From assembly GCF_030052815.1 (NCBI RefSeq), contig NC_079494.1, positions 39,604,467-39,668,466 of the forward strand: DNA of 64,000 nt, in the 5' to 3' direction. Positions 9,607-20,443 of this stretch are shown one piece after another; positions within the stretch are counted from its first letter, which is position 1; each line of letters starts with the position of its first letter. The notes under the pieces were generated by a model that was not told the DNA's origin, made no database searches, and worked only from the letters and a program-made list of their open reading frames with translations. The position numbers and the translations under genes are program-made. Source of the stretch: Hevea brasiliensis (taxonomy: Eukaryota; Streptophyta; Magnoliopsida; Malpighiales; Euphorbiaceae).

Positions 9607-10840
9607 AATACCATCCAGGGCTTATGCCATCAGAGCTCAGGAGGAGCAAGATGCCCCCGATGTCATCAGGGGTACGTTTTCCCTCTACAACACTTCTGTA
9701 CATGCATTGGTGGATCCAGGATCCAATCATTCCTACATTTGCATCAAACTACCCATAGAGAGGGGAGTTTCAGTAGAGGAGAGTGATAAAGACATTCTGG
9801 TCACAAATCCACTAGGCCACAGTGTGGTAGTGAATAAAGTGTATAAAGATTGCCCGTTGAGGATTCAGGGGCATGAATTCTCGGCAGACCTAATTGAATT
9901 GCCCTTCCACGAGTTTAACGTGATTTTGGGAATGGACTGGTTGTCACGTCATCAGGCAATAGTTGATTGCAAATTGAAGAGGATTTCTCTGAAAACTTCT
10001 GAGGGTAATGAGATCACTGTTGTGGGTGAAAGGACAGATTTCCTGTCCAATGTTATCTCAGCCACAGTTGCAAGAAGATTGATGAGAAAAGGCTGTAAAG
10101 CTTACCTAGCACACGTGGTTGATACTAGGCAAGCTAAGCCGAACTTGTGTGATATACCCACAGTAAGAGATTTCCTAGATGTGTTTCCTGAGGAGTTGCC
10201 TGGTTTACCACCAAAAAGGGAAGTCGAGTTTGCTATTGAGGTAATGCCGGGTACAGCACCCATTTCTATTGCTCCTTATAGGATGGCACCCACTGAATTG
10301 AGGGAGTTGAAAATTCTGTTGCAAGAATTGCTTGATAAGGGGTTCATACACCCCAGTGTGTCACCATGGGGAGCTCCGGTGCTATTGGTGAAGAAGAAGG
10401 ATGGAACCTTGAGATTGTGTATTGATTATCGGCAGTTGAATAAAGTAACTGTGAAGAATAAATATCCATTGCCTAGAATTGACGATCTGTTTGATCAGTT
10501 GAAGGGAGCCGGTGTATTTTCAAAAATTGATCTCAGATCAGGGTATCATCAGTTGAGGGTAAAGGATGCAGATGTGTCAAAAACTACATTCAGAACCCGG
10601 TATGGGCACTATGAATTTTTAGTGATGCCATTTGGATTAACAAATGCACCAGCAGCATTTATGGACCTTATGAACTGTATCTTCCATCCATACTTAGATC
10701 GGTTTGTAGTGGTCTTTATTGATGATATTCTGGTGTATTCCAAGACCAGGGAAGAACATGATGAACATTTGAGGATTGTTACGCAAACCTGCGAGAAAAG
10801 AAGTCAGATGCTAAGTTGTCCAAGTGTGATTTCTGGATGA
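9597..10840 (+). pseudogene. pol: Element C protease - RT
   Basis: About 400 codons in one frame. The aspartic protease has [11 protein letters not shown] (near 9709), where the usual D-S/T-G-A is D-P-G-S, as in D and E. It ends with the flap region and VILGMDWL (near 9925). The protease-RT linker is followed by RT with [20 protein letters not shown] (near 10410), [10 protein letters not shown] (near 10522), [14 protein letters not shown] (near 10625) and active site FIDDILVYS (near 10716). The frame breaks near 10795 by a small indel, so RT ends in an unrelated tail at 10840. The thumb continues in another frame from about 10816. The upstream part ([17 protein letters not shown]) follows the gag frameshift near 9600. 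Confidence 0.9.
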
Positions 10841-12275
10841 GTGAGATCTCCTTTCTTGGACACATAGTGTCAACTGAGGGGATTAGAGTAGATCCCAAAA
10901 AGATAGAAGCAGTGATGGAATGGAAGCCTCCTAGAAATACAACTGAGGTCAGAAGTTTCTTGGGGCTAGCTGGGTATTACAGAAGATTTGTGAAGGGGTT
11001 CTCTCTTATAGCTGCTCCAATGACCAAGTTGTTGCATAAGAATGTGAAATTTGGCTGGAACGACAAGTGCCAAGCTAGTTTTGAGAGGCTAAAGGCTATG
11101 TTGACAGAAGCACCAGTGCTAACACACAAAGGTCGTGAAAAGATTTTGTGGTCTATAGTGATGCCTCGCATAATGGGCTAGGGTGTGTATTGATGCAAGA
11201 AGGGAAAGTGGTCGCCTATGCTTCTAGGCAGCTGAGGCCACATGAACAGAATCACCCTACCCACGATCTAGAACTTGCAGCAATCATCTTCGCACTGAAG
11301 ATATGGAGGCATTATTTATATGGTGAAAAATGCTACATCTATACAGACCACTAGAGTCTAAAATATTTGCCAACCCAGAAGGAGCTCAACCTTAGACAAA
11401 GGCGATGGATTGAGTTCCTGAAGGACTATGATTGTGTAATTGACTACCATCCTGGGAAGGCAAATGTAGTTGCTGATGCTTTGAGCAGAAAATCCATCAC
11501 AGCTTTGAGATCATTGAATGCCCGTCTATCTTTAGTTCGAGATGGAACTATTTTGGCTGAGTTGTAAGTGAGGCCAAACCTGCTACAGCAGATTTTAGAT
11601 GGGCAAGAGGCAGATGAAAAATTAATGGCTATTATGAGCAAAATCTCAGAGGGAAAAGCAACTAACTATGAGGTGAAAGCAGATGGGTGTCTGTAATACA
11701 AAGGACGAGTATGTGTACCAGATAATGGGCAATTGAAAGCCAGTATTCTGAAAGAGGCACATTCCAGTGTTTATGCTATGCACCCAGGGAGCACAAAAAT
11801 GTATAATGATTTGAAGCCTCATTATTGGTGGCCTGGTATGAAGAGGGATATAGCTGACTATGTGACTAAGTGTTTGACATGTCAGCAAGTTAAGGTAGAA
11901 CATCAAGTTCCATCGGGTTTGTTACAGCCTATAAACATACCTGAATGGAAATGGGACCGGGTCACTGTGGATTTTGTTAGTGGTCTACCCCTCACCCAAA
12001 GGAAGCATGATGCAGTATGGGTGATAGTGGATAGATTGACAAAGTCAGCACATTTTCTGCCAGTTAGGACTGACTACACACTGGAGAAGCTAGCAGAATT
12101 GTATATCAGTGAGATAGTTAGACTGCATGGAATCTCACTTTCTATCATATCTGACCGAGACCCAAGGTTTACATCAAGATTCTAGAAGAAGTTGCATGAA
12201 TCCTTGGGTACACAACTCCATTTCAGCACAGCTTTCCATCCTCAGACGGATGGGCAATCAGAAAGAGTAATCCAG
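10816..12275 (+). pseudogene. pol: Element C RT thumb - RNase H - integrase (exon 1)
   Basis: The RT thumb ([16 protein letters not shown] near 10960) runs to a frameshift near 11125. The next frame continues to 12275 with stops at 11352, 11565, 11694 and 12183. RNase H shows [10 protein letters not shown] (11151) and YTDH (11341). Integrase shows the HHCC zinc domain ([10 protein letters not shown] near 11779; CLTCQQVK near 11872) and the DDE core: Asp in VTVDFVSGLP (near 11962), Asp in IISDRDPRF (near 12145) and Glu in GQSERVIQ (near 12255). The frame ends at CAG|GTAAAC, the start of a 75-nt intron-like segment. The 12183 stop is TGG to TAG. Confidence 0.88.
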
Positions 12276-12350
12276 GTAAACAACTGAAACCAATTAAACT
12301 AATACAAATATTGAACTGAAATGATAATAATAACATGAAATATATGTCAG
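12276..12350 (+). other. Intron-like segment in integrase of C (75 nt, phase 0)
   Basis: CAG|GTAAAC opens it and TATATGTCAG|GTC closes it. It is AT-rich and has several stops in the reading frame, the first a TGA at its fourth codon. Removing it joins GQSERVIQ to VLEDMLR, the continuous order expected in gypsy integrases. AACTGAAAT (about 12313) could be a branch-point region. The same segment lies at the same codon in A (75 nt), D (75 nt) and E (77 nt). Confidence 0.65.
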
Positions 12351-13090
12351 GTCCTTGAGGATATGCTGAGGAGTTGTGTCATTGAGTTTGAGGGAAGTTG
12401 GGATAGATATCTTCCACTGGCAGAATTTGCTTACAACAATAGCTAGCATCCAAATGGCCCCGTATGAAGCACTGTATGGGAGGAAATGTAGAACTCCAGT
12501 GTGCTGGACTGAATTGGGCGAAGATAAGCTGGTAGGGCTGACACAGTGAAATAGGCGAGGAAAAAGTGAAAATAATCAAAGCTAACTTAAAGATTGCCTC
12601 CGATAGACAGAAGTCTTATGCTGACCTGAAGAGAAAAGAGATAGAGTATACAGTTAGTGATAAAGTGTTTCTCAAAGTCTCACCATGGAAGAAAATACTG
12701 AGGTTTGGAAGAAAGGGTAGTTAAGCCCTAGGTTCATTGGCCCATATGAAGTCATTGAACGTGTGGGACCCGAGAGCCTACTGAGCTAGCTTTACCACCG
12801 TAGTGGACAAGATCCACAATGTGTTCCACGTGTCTATGCTAAGACGATACCGCTCAGATCCTTCACATGTCATCTCCATGGAAGAAATTGAAGTACAACC
12901 GGATTTGACATATGAAGAGGAACCCATACGGATCCTGGCTCGGGAAGTAAAAGAGTTGAGGAATAAGCAGATTCCACTGGTGAAAGTGCTTTGGAAGCAC
13001 CACAACACCGAGGAGGCAACTTGGGAAAGTGAAGAGATGATGAGGCAACAGTTCCCTCAACTGTTTGCATCAGGTAAATTTCGAGGATGA
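12351..13090 (+). pseudogene. pol: Element C integrase C-terminus and chromodomain (exon 2)
   Basis: Starts [17 protein letters not shown] and continues the integrase core to EFAYNNS. Here about 9 nt are missing relative to A and D (near 12441), and several in-frame stops follow up to about 12800. The GPY/F-like region (PYEVIERV near 12745) and the chromodomain are recognisable. The last open part (12803-13090) holds VFHVSMLRRYRSDPSHVI and the chromodomain PIRILAREVKELRNKQIPLV (near 12928), with WESEEMMRQQFPQLF at its end. Chromodomains guide integration toward marked chromatin in this group. The terminal TGA (13088) is CGA in A and D. Confidence 0.85.
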
Positions 13091-13100
13091 AATTTTTATT

Positions 13101-13112
13101 AGAGGGGAAGAG
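13101..13112 (+). promoter_or_regulatory. Element C polypurine tract
   Basis: AGAGGGGAAGAG just before the 3' LTR, the plus-strand primer site. The same 12-mer is in A at 20444. Confidence 0.85.
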
Positions 13113-13113
13113 T

Positions 13114-15289
13114 TATAACATCCTCACTTTAGGTAGACCGTACAGTCTACTGTTCCGGTGACCAATGTCGGTCCGGGCAATTAGAATGTTTGAAATTATA
13201 AATATACTAGAGTGAGGAGTTATCAAGTAACTAAATAATGCTCATAAAAATCAAAGAAAAATTTTAGAAATCAAATACACTAAGGTTAAACGAGCCAAAA
13301 CACCAGGGATGGGTAACCCGAAAGGGAAGTGACGGTGAAGGCCGTTAGCAGCCCTAGACCAGGGGGAAAAATTATAAAATAATTATTGAGACTCCGGAGA
13401 AGGGTCATTGAGGTTCTTATGGCATTAGAATGCCAAGAAAATACTTAGAAAAATTTTTCTATCGGTACACACAATTTTGGCTCGGTAAGCCAAATGGAGG
13501 GCATTTTGGTCATTTCGTCTTCAGAGATGATTTTTGACCAACTTGTCCATTTATGTAAATGAATTATATGACATAAAATATGAATAAATGTTGTTAAAAA
13601 TTTAATTGAAATTAAATAGACAAGAAATGGTGAGAAATTGAAAGAAAATGGAATAATGACATCATCATGATGTCATTAAAATTCTCCCAACCAATCCAAG
13701 GTTGACACATGGCCTAAGCTAATTTAAAAGAGACTTAATGGGCTGGAAAATGAAGAAAAAAAATAAGAAAGCTTCTCCCACCTTCCTTGCCGTCACCCAC
13801 CTCTTCCATAGCTAAGCATATTTAAGCTTTTCAAAGCTTGATTCACCAATTTCTACCCAACAAAATCATAACCTAGCAACACAAAAAAGTGTTATCACCT
13901 CTTGGCAAGTCTTTTGGGAGCAAAAAGAAAAGAAAAAGAGGAACCCTAGCAAGTGAGAAATCTCACTCCATAAGAGGTTAGTGACCAAAACCTTAAATGT
14001 TAATTAAATTTCATGTTTAAGCACTATATTGGTGATTAAATGACAAAGAAACTTGATGAAAGACATTGGTATGCCATCCTTTATTTTTGGCAGCCATGGT
14101 TAGGGTTTGATGTTGTTGAGTTTAATGAAGATAAAAGGGTATTAGGGCTGCCCACAATATGTATTTGCTAAGTAGATTGATGAAATAAAGTGAAAATGCA
14201 TGATTTTGAATTGTTGAGTTAGGGTTTGAGTTGAAGAATGAGATTTGATCTTGTGATGATGGAAGTAGGTTTTAATGGTCAATTAGTGACCATTTGGTTT
14301 GGTTTGAACCAGAAATGAAGTGAATTGGGTTGTGGGATTTGAGGTTGGAGTGGCTGCCTTGTGTGACCTACAGGTTTGGCTGTGAGTCCAGCATGTTTGG
14401 ACAGCCATAACTTGAATTATAGAGGTTCAATTGGTGTTTGGCCAATTGTACATGAAACTAAACACATAATGGCACAACTTTGATGAAGAAACCATGCCCA
14501 GAAAACCAAACCAACTTGACCAAAAGTTTGCCCTAATCCGGGTGACCTGCACTCTGCCTGGGCAAAATGACCAAATGAACAGTATTTGGTCATTTGGCCA
14601 TAACTCAATGTAGAAAGGTCCAATTGACCTGAAATTTTACCAGCAACAAGGTGACATATAGACCAACAACTTTCATGAAGAAACCTGACCCAAATTATGA
14701 CCATAACCTAGTCAAATTGCCAACCAAACTTGAGTCACCAAATCTGGCAGAATCAGTTTTGCCCAGAATTTTGGAATCTGCCCAATCCGGCCAGTTATGG
14801 TATTTAGGTCATAACTTGAGCTACAAAACTCCAAATGGAGTGATTCAAAAAAAGAAATTTATCTAGACAAAATAAGGAACAACTTTCATGTTGATCACTT
14901 TTCCAAAATTCCACTGCAAAGATAACTAATGGAACAGTAAAGACAAAGCATGAAAACTGAAATTTTTGTCTAATAATCATTAAGCTTAGAGATGGTATTG
15001 GCAACCAATACCAACAAGTTAAAAATGCAAAATGTTGGTGGTTGATTGAGATTGGAATTTTAATTATATTGGAAGTGTTTTTAAACAGGTGCAGAAGAAC
15101 TGTTTTCCAAATGATAGCCAGCACTCTGCCGGATTTTCTATAAAATTTGCAGAAAAATTTAGATTTATCAAAAATTGTAAATAAAAGAATAAAAAGGGAT
15201 TAATTGAAATTGAAACATGAATTGATGTTCCGACACACTGAGTGGCATAACTTGCTCGGCTACACTGTAGACGGGTAAGGGGTGTCACA
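13114..15289 (+). repeat. Element C 3' LTR
   Basis: 2176 bp, starting TATAACATCC (TG mutated to TA) and ending GGGGTGTCACA. It is followed by TAACT, the target duplication. Only scattered differences from the 5' LTR suggest a recent insertion. Palindrome at 13657-13675; modules near 14405, 14598 and 14809. Confidence 0.93.
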
Positions 15290-16517
15290 TAACTAATAAA
15301 AAAAATCAATTTTTATATGTTAGTGACTAGTCTTTTTAAAATTAATTTTGGAAGAGTTTGTCAGTGAAACGTATTTGCTAGCACACAAGAATTTGTAAAG
15401 TTAATTAGTAAGCCTAATTATATAAGGGAAGAGAATCTAAAAGTAAGTTATAGTAATATAGCTACCTTAGATGCGGGTAAGGGTATTACTGCTGATAGAT
15501 GTCAGTGGGTACCATAATCAAAATAAGTTCAAGATATTAGTGAATTTAAAAGAAATAAGATATAGGGAAGTTTGTTCTATTGGGATGAATCATAGTAACT
15601 ATGCAATATTCTTGATGTTTGTGCTGTAAGCTGCAGATTACAGTACTTAATTGGGATTTATTGTGTAGAGCTACGTACTACCCAATAGTATACAAGGATA
15701 AGAATAGTTGCAAACGATATCTGTTTTGGTATAGTTATAATAAGATAAAGTTTTCTTATTGGAAAGGAGTTTGAAAATCCTAACCTGGGATTTAAAACTC
15801 TAAAGTTAGAATATTGAAAGGTTATAGTTCAGTACAAAAGACAATAATGACTGCACATCAGTGCAAAATAAGCTATAGAATTTCGATAAATAAAAATAAA
15901 TAGAACAATAGGAAATGAGAAAAATACTAGATGAAAAATTGCCACCAAGGCAAGCAATTTACTTAAGATGCGTAACAACATTCCGAATTATTTTATCAAC
16001 AAAGAAATAAGTCAAACCAAAGCAAACAAGATAGTGCAAAATGGCACATAGGCCTTGGTCATAAATGGGGATGGTAAGATAATGGTTATGGACCTATGGC
16101 CAAGAAAGAAAAGATTAAAAAAGAAAATAATTGCTAAAACAACAGCAAGAAAAGACTAAAATATTATAAACTAAACTGAAGGTTACATCAAATGATTAAG
16201 AGATTTGATAAGAAAAGAGTAAAACTAATTTCTCACCCATAGAATCACACGACGTCCTAGAAAAGCGGATCCACTAGCACACAGATTTGCTTACCTCTAA
16301 AATTGAAATGAATTTGAATCTGACTTATGACAGAAGCTCATAAGGAACATGACACACGACGTAAGCAATTGATGAGTAAATAATATTAGTTAAAGTACTA
16401 AGGAATCATCATTCAGGCCAGGAAGCTACTTAGGAGCGTGAATAGGATATGAGGAGACAGCACCCACAACTGTTCAGAGACTGATACCAAGTAAAATTTC
16501 GAGGACGAAATTATTTT
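15290..16517 (+). other. Element B internal region right of C, noncoding
   Basis: About 1.2 kb of AT-rich sequence with no open frame over 60 codons and no protease, RT, RNase H or integrase motif that I could find in any frame. The last part keeps AATTTCG-AGGA-CGAAATT (16495-16512), which in autonomous relatives lies at the end of pol. It is either a relic of lost pol or never-coding filler typical of non-autonomous elements. Confidence 0.6.
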
Positions 16518-16530
16518 AAAGGGGGGAGAA
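16518..16530 (+). promoter_or_regulatory. Element B polypurine tract
   Basis: AAAGGGGGGAGAA directly before the 3' LTR (16532). Confidence 0.88.
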
Positions 16531-16531
16531 T

Positions 16532-19399
16532 TGTAACACCCCTATTTGCATAGCCTGGTATATTTCACTGTTCCGATGACCGGAGTCGGTCTGGATAATT
16601 AAGGGGATTGAAACCATACTTAAGACAACTAGATAAGCCATAAACACAAATAATTAGTAATTGCCAATTAGTTAAGTATAAATAAGAAAAACAGAACACA
16701 AGAAGTTAAACGAGCCGAGAGTCACAGCGATGGGTGACCTTCTCGGGAACGACTGCGAAGTCGATTTAAACTCGAATTTCGAACCGTAAAATGTGAAGCC
16801 GCAATCCTTAGGACTATTGTGAACACCGTGGAAAAGAGAAAAATCACGAAAAATAATTGTTAAGCCAGTCAAATAATTAGGTCAGGGAGCCGAAAGAAAT
16901 ATTAAATTATTTGCAAACCGGGTTGAACCGGCTAGAGGCAATTTGGTCAATTGACCCCGAGAGCTGACTTCTGACCTAGCTGTCAAATAAAATTGGAGAA
17001 AGAAAAATTTCGGAGTCGGGAATTAAATTAAAGAACTAATGAAAAAAATAAATATAAAAGAAAAAGAAAATTGAAAAAAGTTTATTACCTCATGCTTACC
17101 TCATTGGATGACATTATCATGATGTCAAAATACAATTTTAATTTGCCTACCCAAATTGACCAAGTCAATTCTTATTAATGAGACATAAAATAACAAAAAA
17201 GAAATGAAAAAAAATCATTTTTTGGTCTTCTTTTTCCTAGTGTGCTGCCCACCTTTCCCTCACCTCTCCATTGAAGAACTCCATTAAAGCTTGAGTTTAA
17301 GCTTTCTTCCAACCACTTCAATTCACTTTGACCTCAAAATAAACCACAAAAACTTATTAGTTCAACTTGAGGAAGCTTTAGAAGAAGGAAAGAAAGGGAA
17401 TAAGGGAGTGAAATTGAAGAATTGAAATTCAAGTGGAGGTAAGCAATTTACTTTGAAAATTTTGGTTTCTTATTTGTGTGTTTAGCTCAAGTAACTTATA
17501 TATTAACTTAAAATTAAAAGAAAATAATTGTTGGGGGAATAAAGGGAACATTTCCTATGAGGAAAGTTTTGCCAAATTCTAACAGAAAAGTGACTAATGG
17601 AACAGTGCAACTTAGGACACAAAAACTGAAAAATTACAAATTTGCCTAAAAGACTTAGAATTTGAGAAAATGACCAAAACCAACAAGTTTGGTAATCAAA
17701 ATGTGGTATGTGGGTGAAGTTGGAGTTTCCATACCTATTAAGCCTTAGAAAGTCAACAAATTGACTTGAATAGTACCATGAATAGTAACTCCAAAATGAA
17801 AATTTCCAAGAATATTAGTTTAAGCATATTTGGGCTAGAATTAAGTATTTATGAATTAATTATTGGATTTACTGTGAAATAAGGTACTGAAACACTATAA
17901 ATTTTGTGTTTCAGCTGAAAAAGACCAGGAATGCCTAGAGGCCATTAAGTCCAGGTTTGTGCACAAAAATTTTTAAATTATAGTTTTCATAATAGAAATT
18001 GATTTGTTATACATTGTGAATGTGTTTGTTTATTATGAATTTCGAGAATGTTGTTTTGCCTATTTCACAATGGAAATTTGGAAGGAAAATTAATTATTGA
18101 TTTGTATGAAATATTTGAACAATATGGTTTAAAATTTAGTTATGACTTTGAAAACCTTATTTGAAAAATAGTGTGTTGCCTACTTTGTAAATAAAAAGTT
18201 TAGAGTGAAATATGATTTGTGAATTGTATAAAATATTTGAATAACTTGATTTAAATTGTTTTTAATTCACACTTGGCATGGCAATACTAATATGTTCCTC
18301 CTCCACTTGTGGGGTGAGTATGATATTTGATCAGTTTCCTCCCTCTCTGGCTTTTCAGTCTGAGGGGTGAGTGTGGATGAGTACTCATTAGCTAGCTAGC
18401 CACCTCCCTCATTGATTTCGATTAGTGGGGGTGTTTGCCTTGTCGTGATGTACACACGGCATGTTCGGAAATTTTGTGTCATGGCCTAAGTTGTGTTATT
18501 GTTTGGCAACACTATGTTTTTTAAATTGTTTGATCAAGTTGTGCTATATTAAGTTTTTAAAATTATGATTTGTTATAAATGTGATTTGAGAAAAAAAAAT
18601 TGTGAAATGCGATTATGAGATTTTTGAATGATGATTTGTTCATAAATGTTTTATATTATGCATTTTATGCTTTATTGTGCACTACTGAGTATTTATATAC
18701 TCAGCGATAGCTTTAGCTTGCTGTTGCAGATAGAGAAAAGGACATAACAGTAGAGTGAGCTGCTACAGTTAGAGAGGGGCACAATTGAAGAATTTTTATA
18801 TGGGTAATTATCTATACCCTGGTAGTTTAGTTTGATGTAAATATGATAGTATGCATATGTATCTCTGTAATTTGAGCAGTTGTACAGATAAAATTGTAAT
18901 AATATTATTTTTGAGATTTTGCATCTGTAAATTAACTTATGATTGTAAATTAATGATTTAAAATGCAATGTGCATGAGTTATGAAATGTTTTGAGAAATT
19001 AATTCTTGATTTGAAATTTGGATTTTGAATTGAAGTGTTGCTATTGCTGTTGATTTGAAGTTGGTGGTTGCAAATGGAGTTGTGATTGAGAAATATATTG
19101 GGAGTGTTTCTATTTTCAGGTTTTGAAGAACTGTTTTCTCAAAATACAAACGGCACTCTACCGAAATTTTTGTAAAAATTGCAGAGATTTTAAATATCCA
19201 AAAATTTAATTTATGTTTGGACTCTAAATGAAGGTTTTTAATATTTGAAAAAAAATTTTACCCACCAATTCCAAAATGAACGAAAATTGTTTTAAAATCC
19301 CTTGTAGTATATTTAATGGGTTACCGGTAGGTGAAGTACAGTAATTCATTAGGTGTACTAAGGGAACATGTTATATCTTACGAGGAGTAAGGCGTGACA
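16532..19399 (+). repeat. Element B 3' LTR
   Basis: 2868 bp, from TGTAACACCCCTATTTGC to GGCGTGACA, followed by the target duplication AGAAG (19400-19404). It keeps GTTAAACGAGCCG near 16707, absent from the 5' copy. No genes inside. Confidence 0.93.
18685..18704 (+). promoter_or_regulatory. Conserved LTR stem-loop (B 3' LTR)
   Basis: Same CTGAGTAT-TTAT-ATACTCAG hairpin as in the 5' LTR, followed by GCGATAGC and its partner. Confidence 0.55.
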
Positions 19400-19590
19400 A
19401 GAAGTTAGCAGAATTGTACATCAGTGAGAGAGTTAGAATGCATGAAATTCCACTTTCCATCATATCTGATCCAAACCCAAGGTTTACATCGAGATTTTGG
19501 AAGAAGTTGCATGAATCCTTGGGTACACAACTCCACTTCAACACAGCTTTCCATTCTCAAATGGATGGGCAATCAGAAAGAGTAATCCTG
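19400..19590 (+). pseudogene. pol: Element A integrase core, resumed after B (exon 1 end)
   Basis: Begins with the right target duplication AGAAG and continues integrase as [17 protein letters not shown], then the second catalytic region IISDPNPRF (near 19460) and the catalytic Glu in GQSERVIL (near 19567). The usual SDRDPRF has become SDPNPRF: the Asp of SD is kept and the neighbouring RD is changed to PN. The segment stops at CTG|GTAAAC, the donor of the intron-like piece. It completes the interrupted gene at 1-1674. Confidence 0.9.
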
Positions 19591-19665
19591 GTAAACAATT
19601 GAAACCAATTGAACTAATGCAAATATTGAACTGAAATAATAATAATAACATGAAATATATGTCAG
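19591..19665 (+). other. Intron-like segment in integrase of A (75 nt, phase 0)
   Basis: GTAAACAATTG at the start and ATATGTCAG at the end, with a TGA in frame at the fourth codon. Same place and length as in C and D. Confidence 0.62.
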
Positions 19666-20316
19666 GTCCTTGAGGATATGCTGAGGAGTTGTTTCATTGA
19701 GTTTGAGGGAAGTTGGAATAAATACCTCCCACTGGCAGAATTTGCATACAACAATAGCTACCAAGCTAGTATCCAAATGGCCCCGTATGAAGCACTGTAT
19801 GGGAGGAAATGTAGAACTCCAGTGTGTTGGACTGAATTAGGTGAAGATAAACTGGTAGGGCCAGACCTGGTGAAACAGACTGAGGAGAAGGTAAAGCTAA
19901 TCAAAGCCAATCTGAAGGCTGCCTCAGACAGACAAAAATCTTATGTCGACCTGAAGAGAAAAGAAATACAGTATACGGTTGGCGACAAAGTATTTCTCAA
20001 GGTGTCACCGTGGAAGAAGGTACTGAGGTTTGGAAGAAAAGGTAAGTTAAGCCCTAGGTTCATTAGCCCATATGACGTCATCGAACGTGTGGGTCCAGTG
20101 GCCTATAGGCTAGTTTTACCACTAGAGCTGGACAAGATCCACAATGTGTTCCACGTATCTATGCTAAGAAGATAACGCTCAGATCCTTCACATGTCATCT
20201 CCATGGAAGAAATTGAAGTATAACTGGATTTGACATATGAAGAATACCTATACGGATCCTGGCTCAGGAAGTGAAAGAGTTGAGGAATAAGCAGATTTCA
20301 CTGGTGAAAGTGCTTT

Positions 20317-20354
20317 GGAGGCACCACAACACCGAGGAGGCACCACAACACCGA
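20317..20354 (+). repeat. 19-bp tandem duplication in A chromodomain
   Basis: GGAGGCACCACAACACCGA occurs twice in a row. C, D and E have one copy. It shifts the frame. Confidence 0.8.
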
Positions 20355-20419
20355 GGAGGCAACTTGGGAAAGTGAAGAGATGATGAGGCAACAGTTCCCT
20401 CAACTGTTTGCATCAGGTA

Positions 20420-20437
20420 AATTTCGAGGACGAAATT
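20420..20437 (+). promoter_or_regulatory. Palindromic end-of-pol motif before A polypurine tract
   Basis: AATTTCG-AGGA-CGAAATT, a perfect 7-bp inverted repeat that also encodes KFRGRN. It is repeated intact in B (16495-16512) and with one change in C and D. Confidence 0.45.
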
Positions 20438-20443
20438 TAAATT

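Larger units (their letters stand above)
6097..15289 (+). mobile_element. Element C: complete Ty3/gypsy chromovirus, inserted in B
   Basis: Full structure: 5' LTR, PBS, gag, protease, RT, RNase H, integrase with intron-like segment, chromodomain, polypurine tract, 3' LTR. It is flanked by GAACT (6092-6096) and TAACT (15290-15294), a 5-bp duplication with one change. The order PR-RT-RH-IN marks Ty3/gypsy. The C-terminal chromodomain marks a chromovirus, Tekay/Del-like by comparison from memory. All coding parts carry stops and frameshifts, so this copy is not autonomous. Its LTRs begin like those of E, suggesting one family, but both C LTRs lack about 960 bp present in E. Confidence 0.93.
1675..19399 (+). 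mobile_element. Element B: gag-only gypsy-type LTR retrotransposon, interrupted by C
   Basis: Two LTRs (1675-4525, 2851 bp; 16532-19399, 2868 bp) bound an internal region of about 2.8 kb once element C is discounted. It has a PBS at 4533, a gag pseudogene at 4711-6000, a polypurine tract at 16518 and a perfect TSD AGAAG (1670-1674 / 19400-19404). I found no protease, RT, RNase H or integrase motif in the remaining internal sequence (6001-6096 and 15290-16517). The layout fits a non-autonomous TR-GAG type element (terminal repeats plus GAG), presumably copied by enzymes of related elements. That last step is inference. Confidence 0.85.

Noticed and set aside
15290..16517. Possible degraded pol in the second half of element B
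   Set aside because: Reading all frames by eye, I found no RT, RNase H or integrase motif; only the last 20 bases resemble the pol end.
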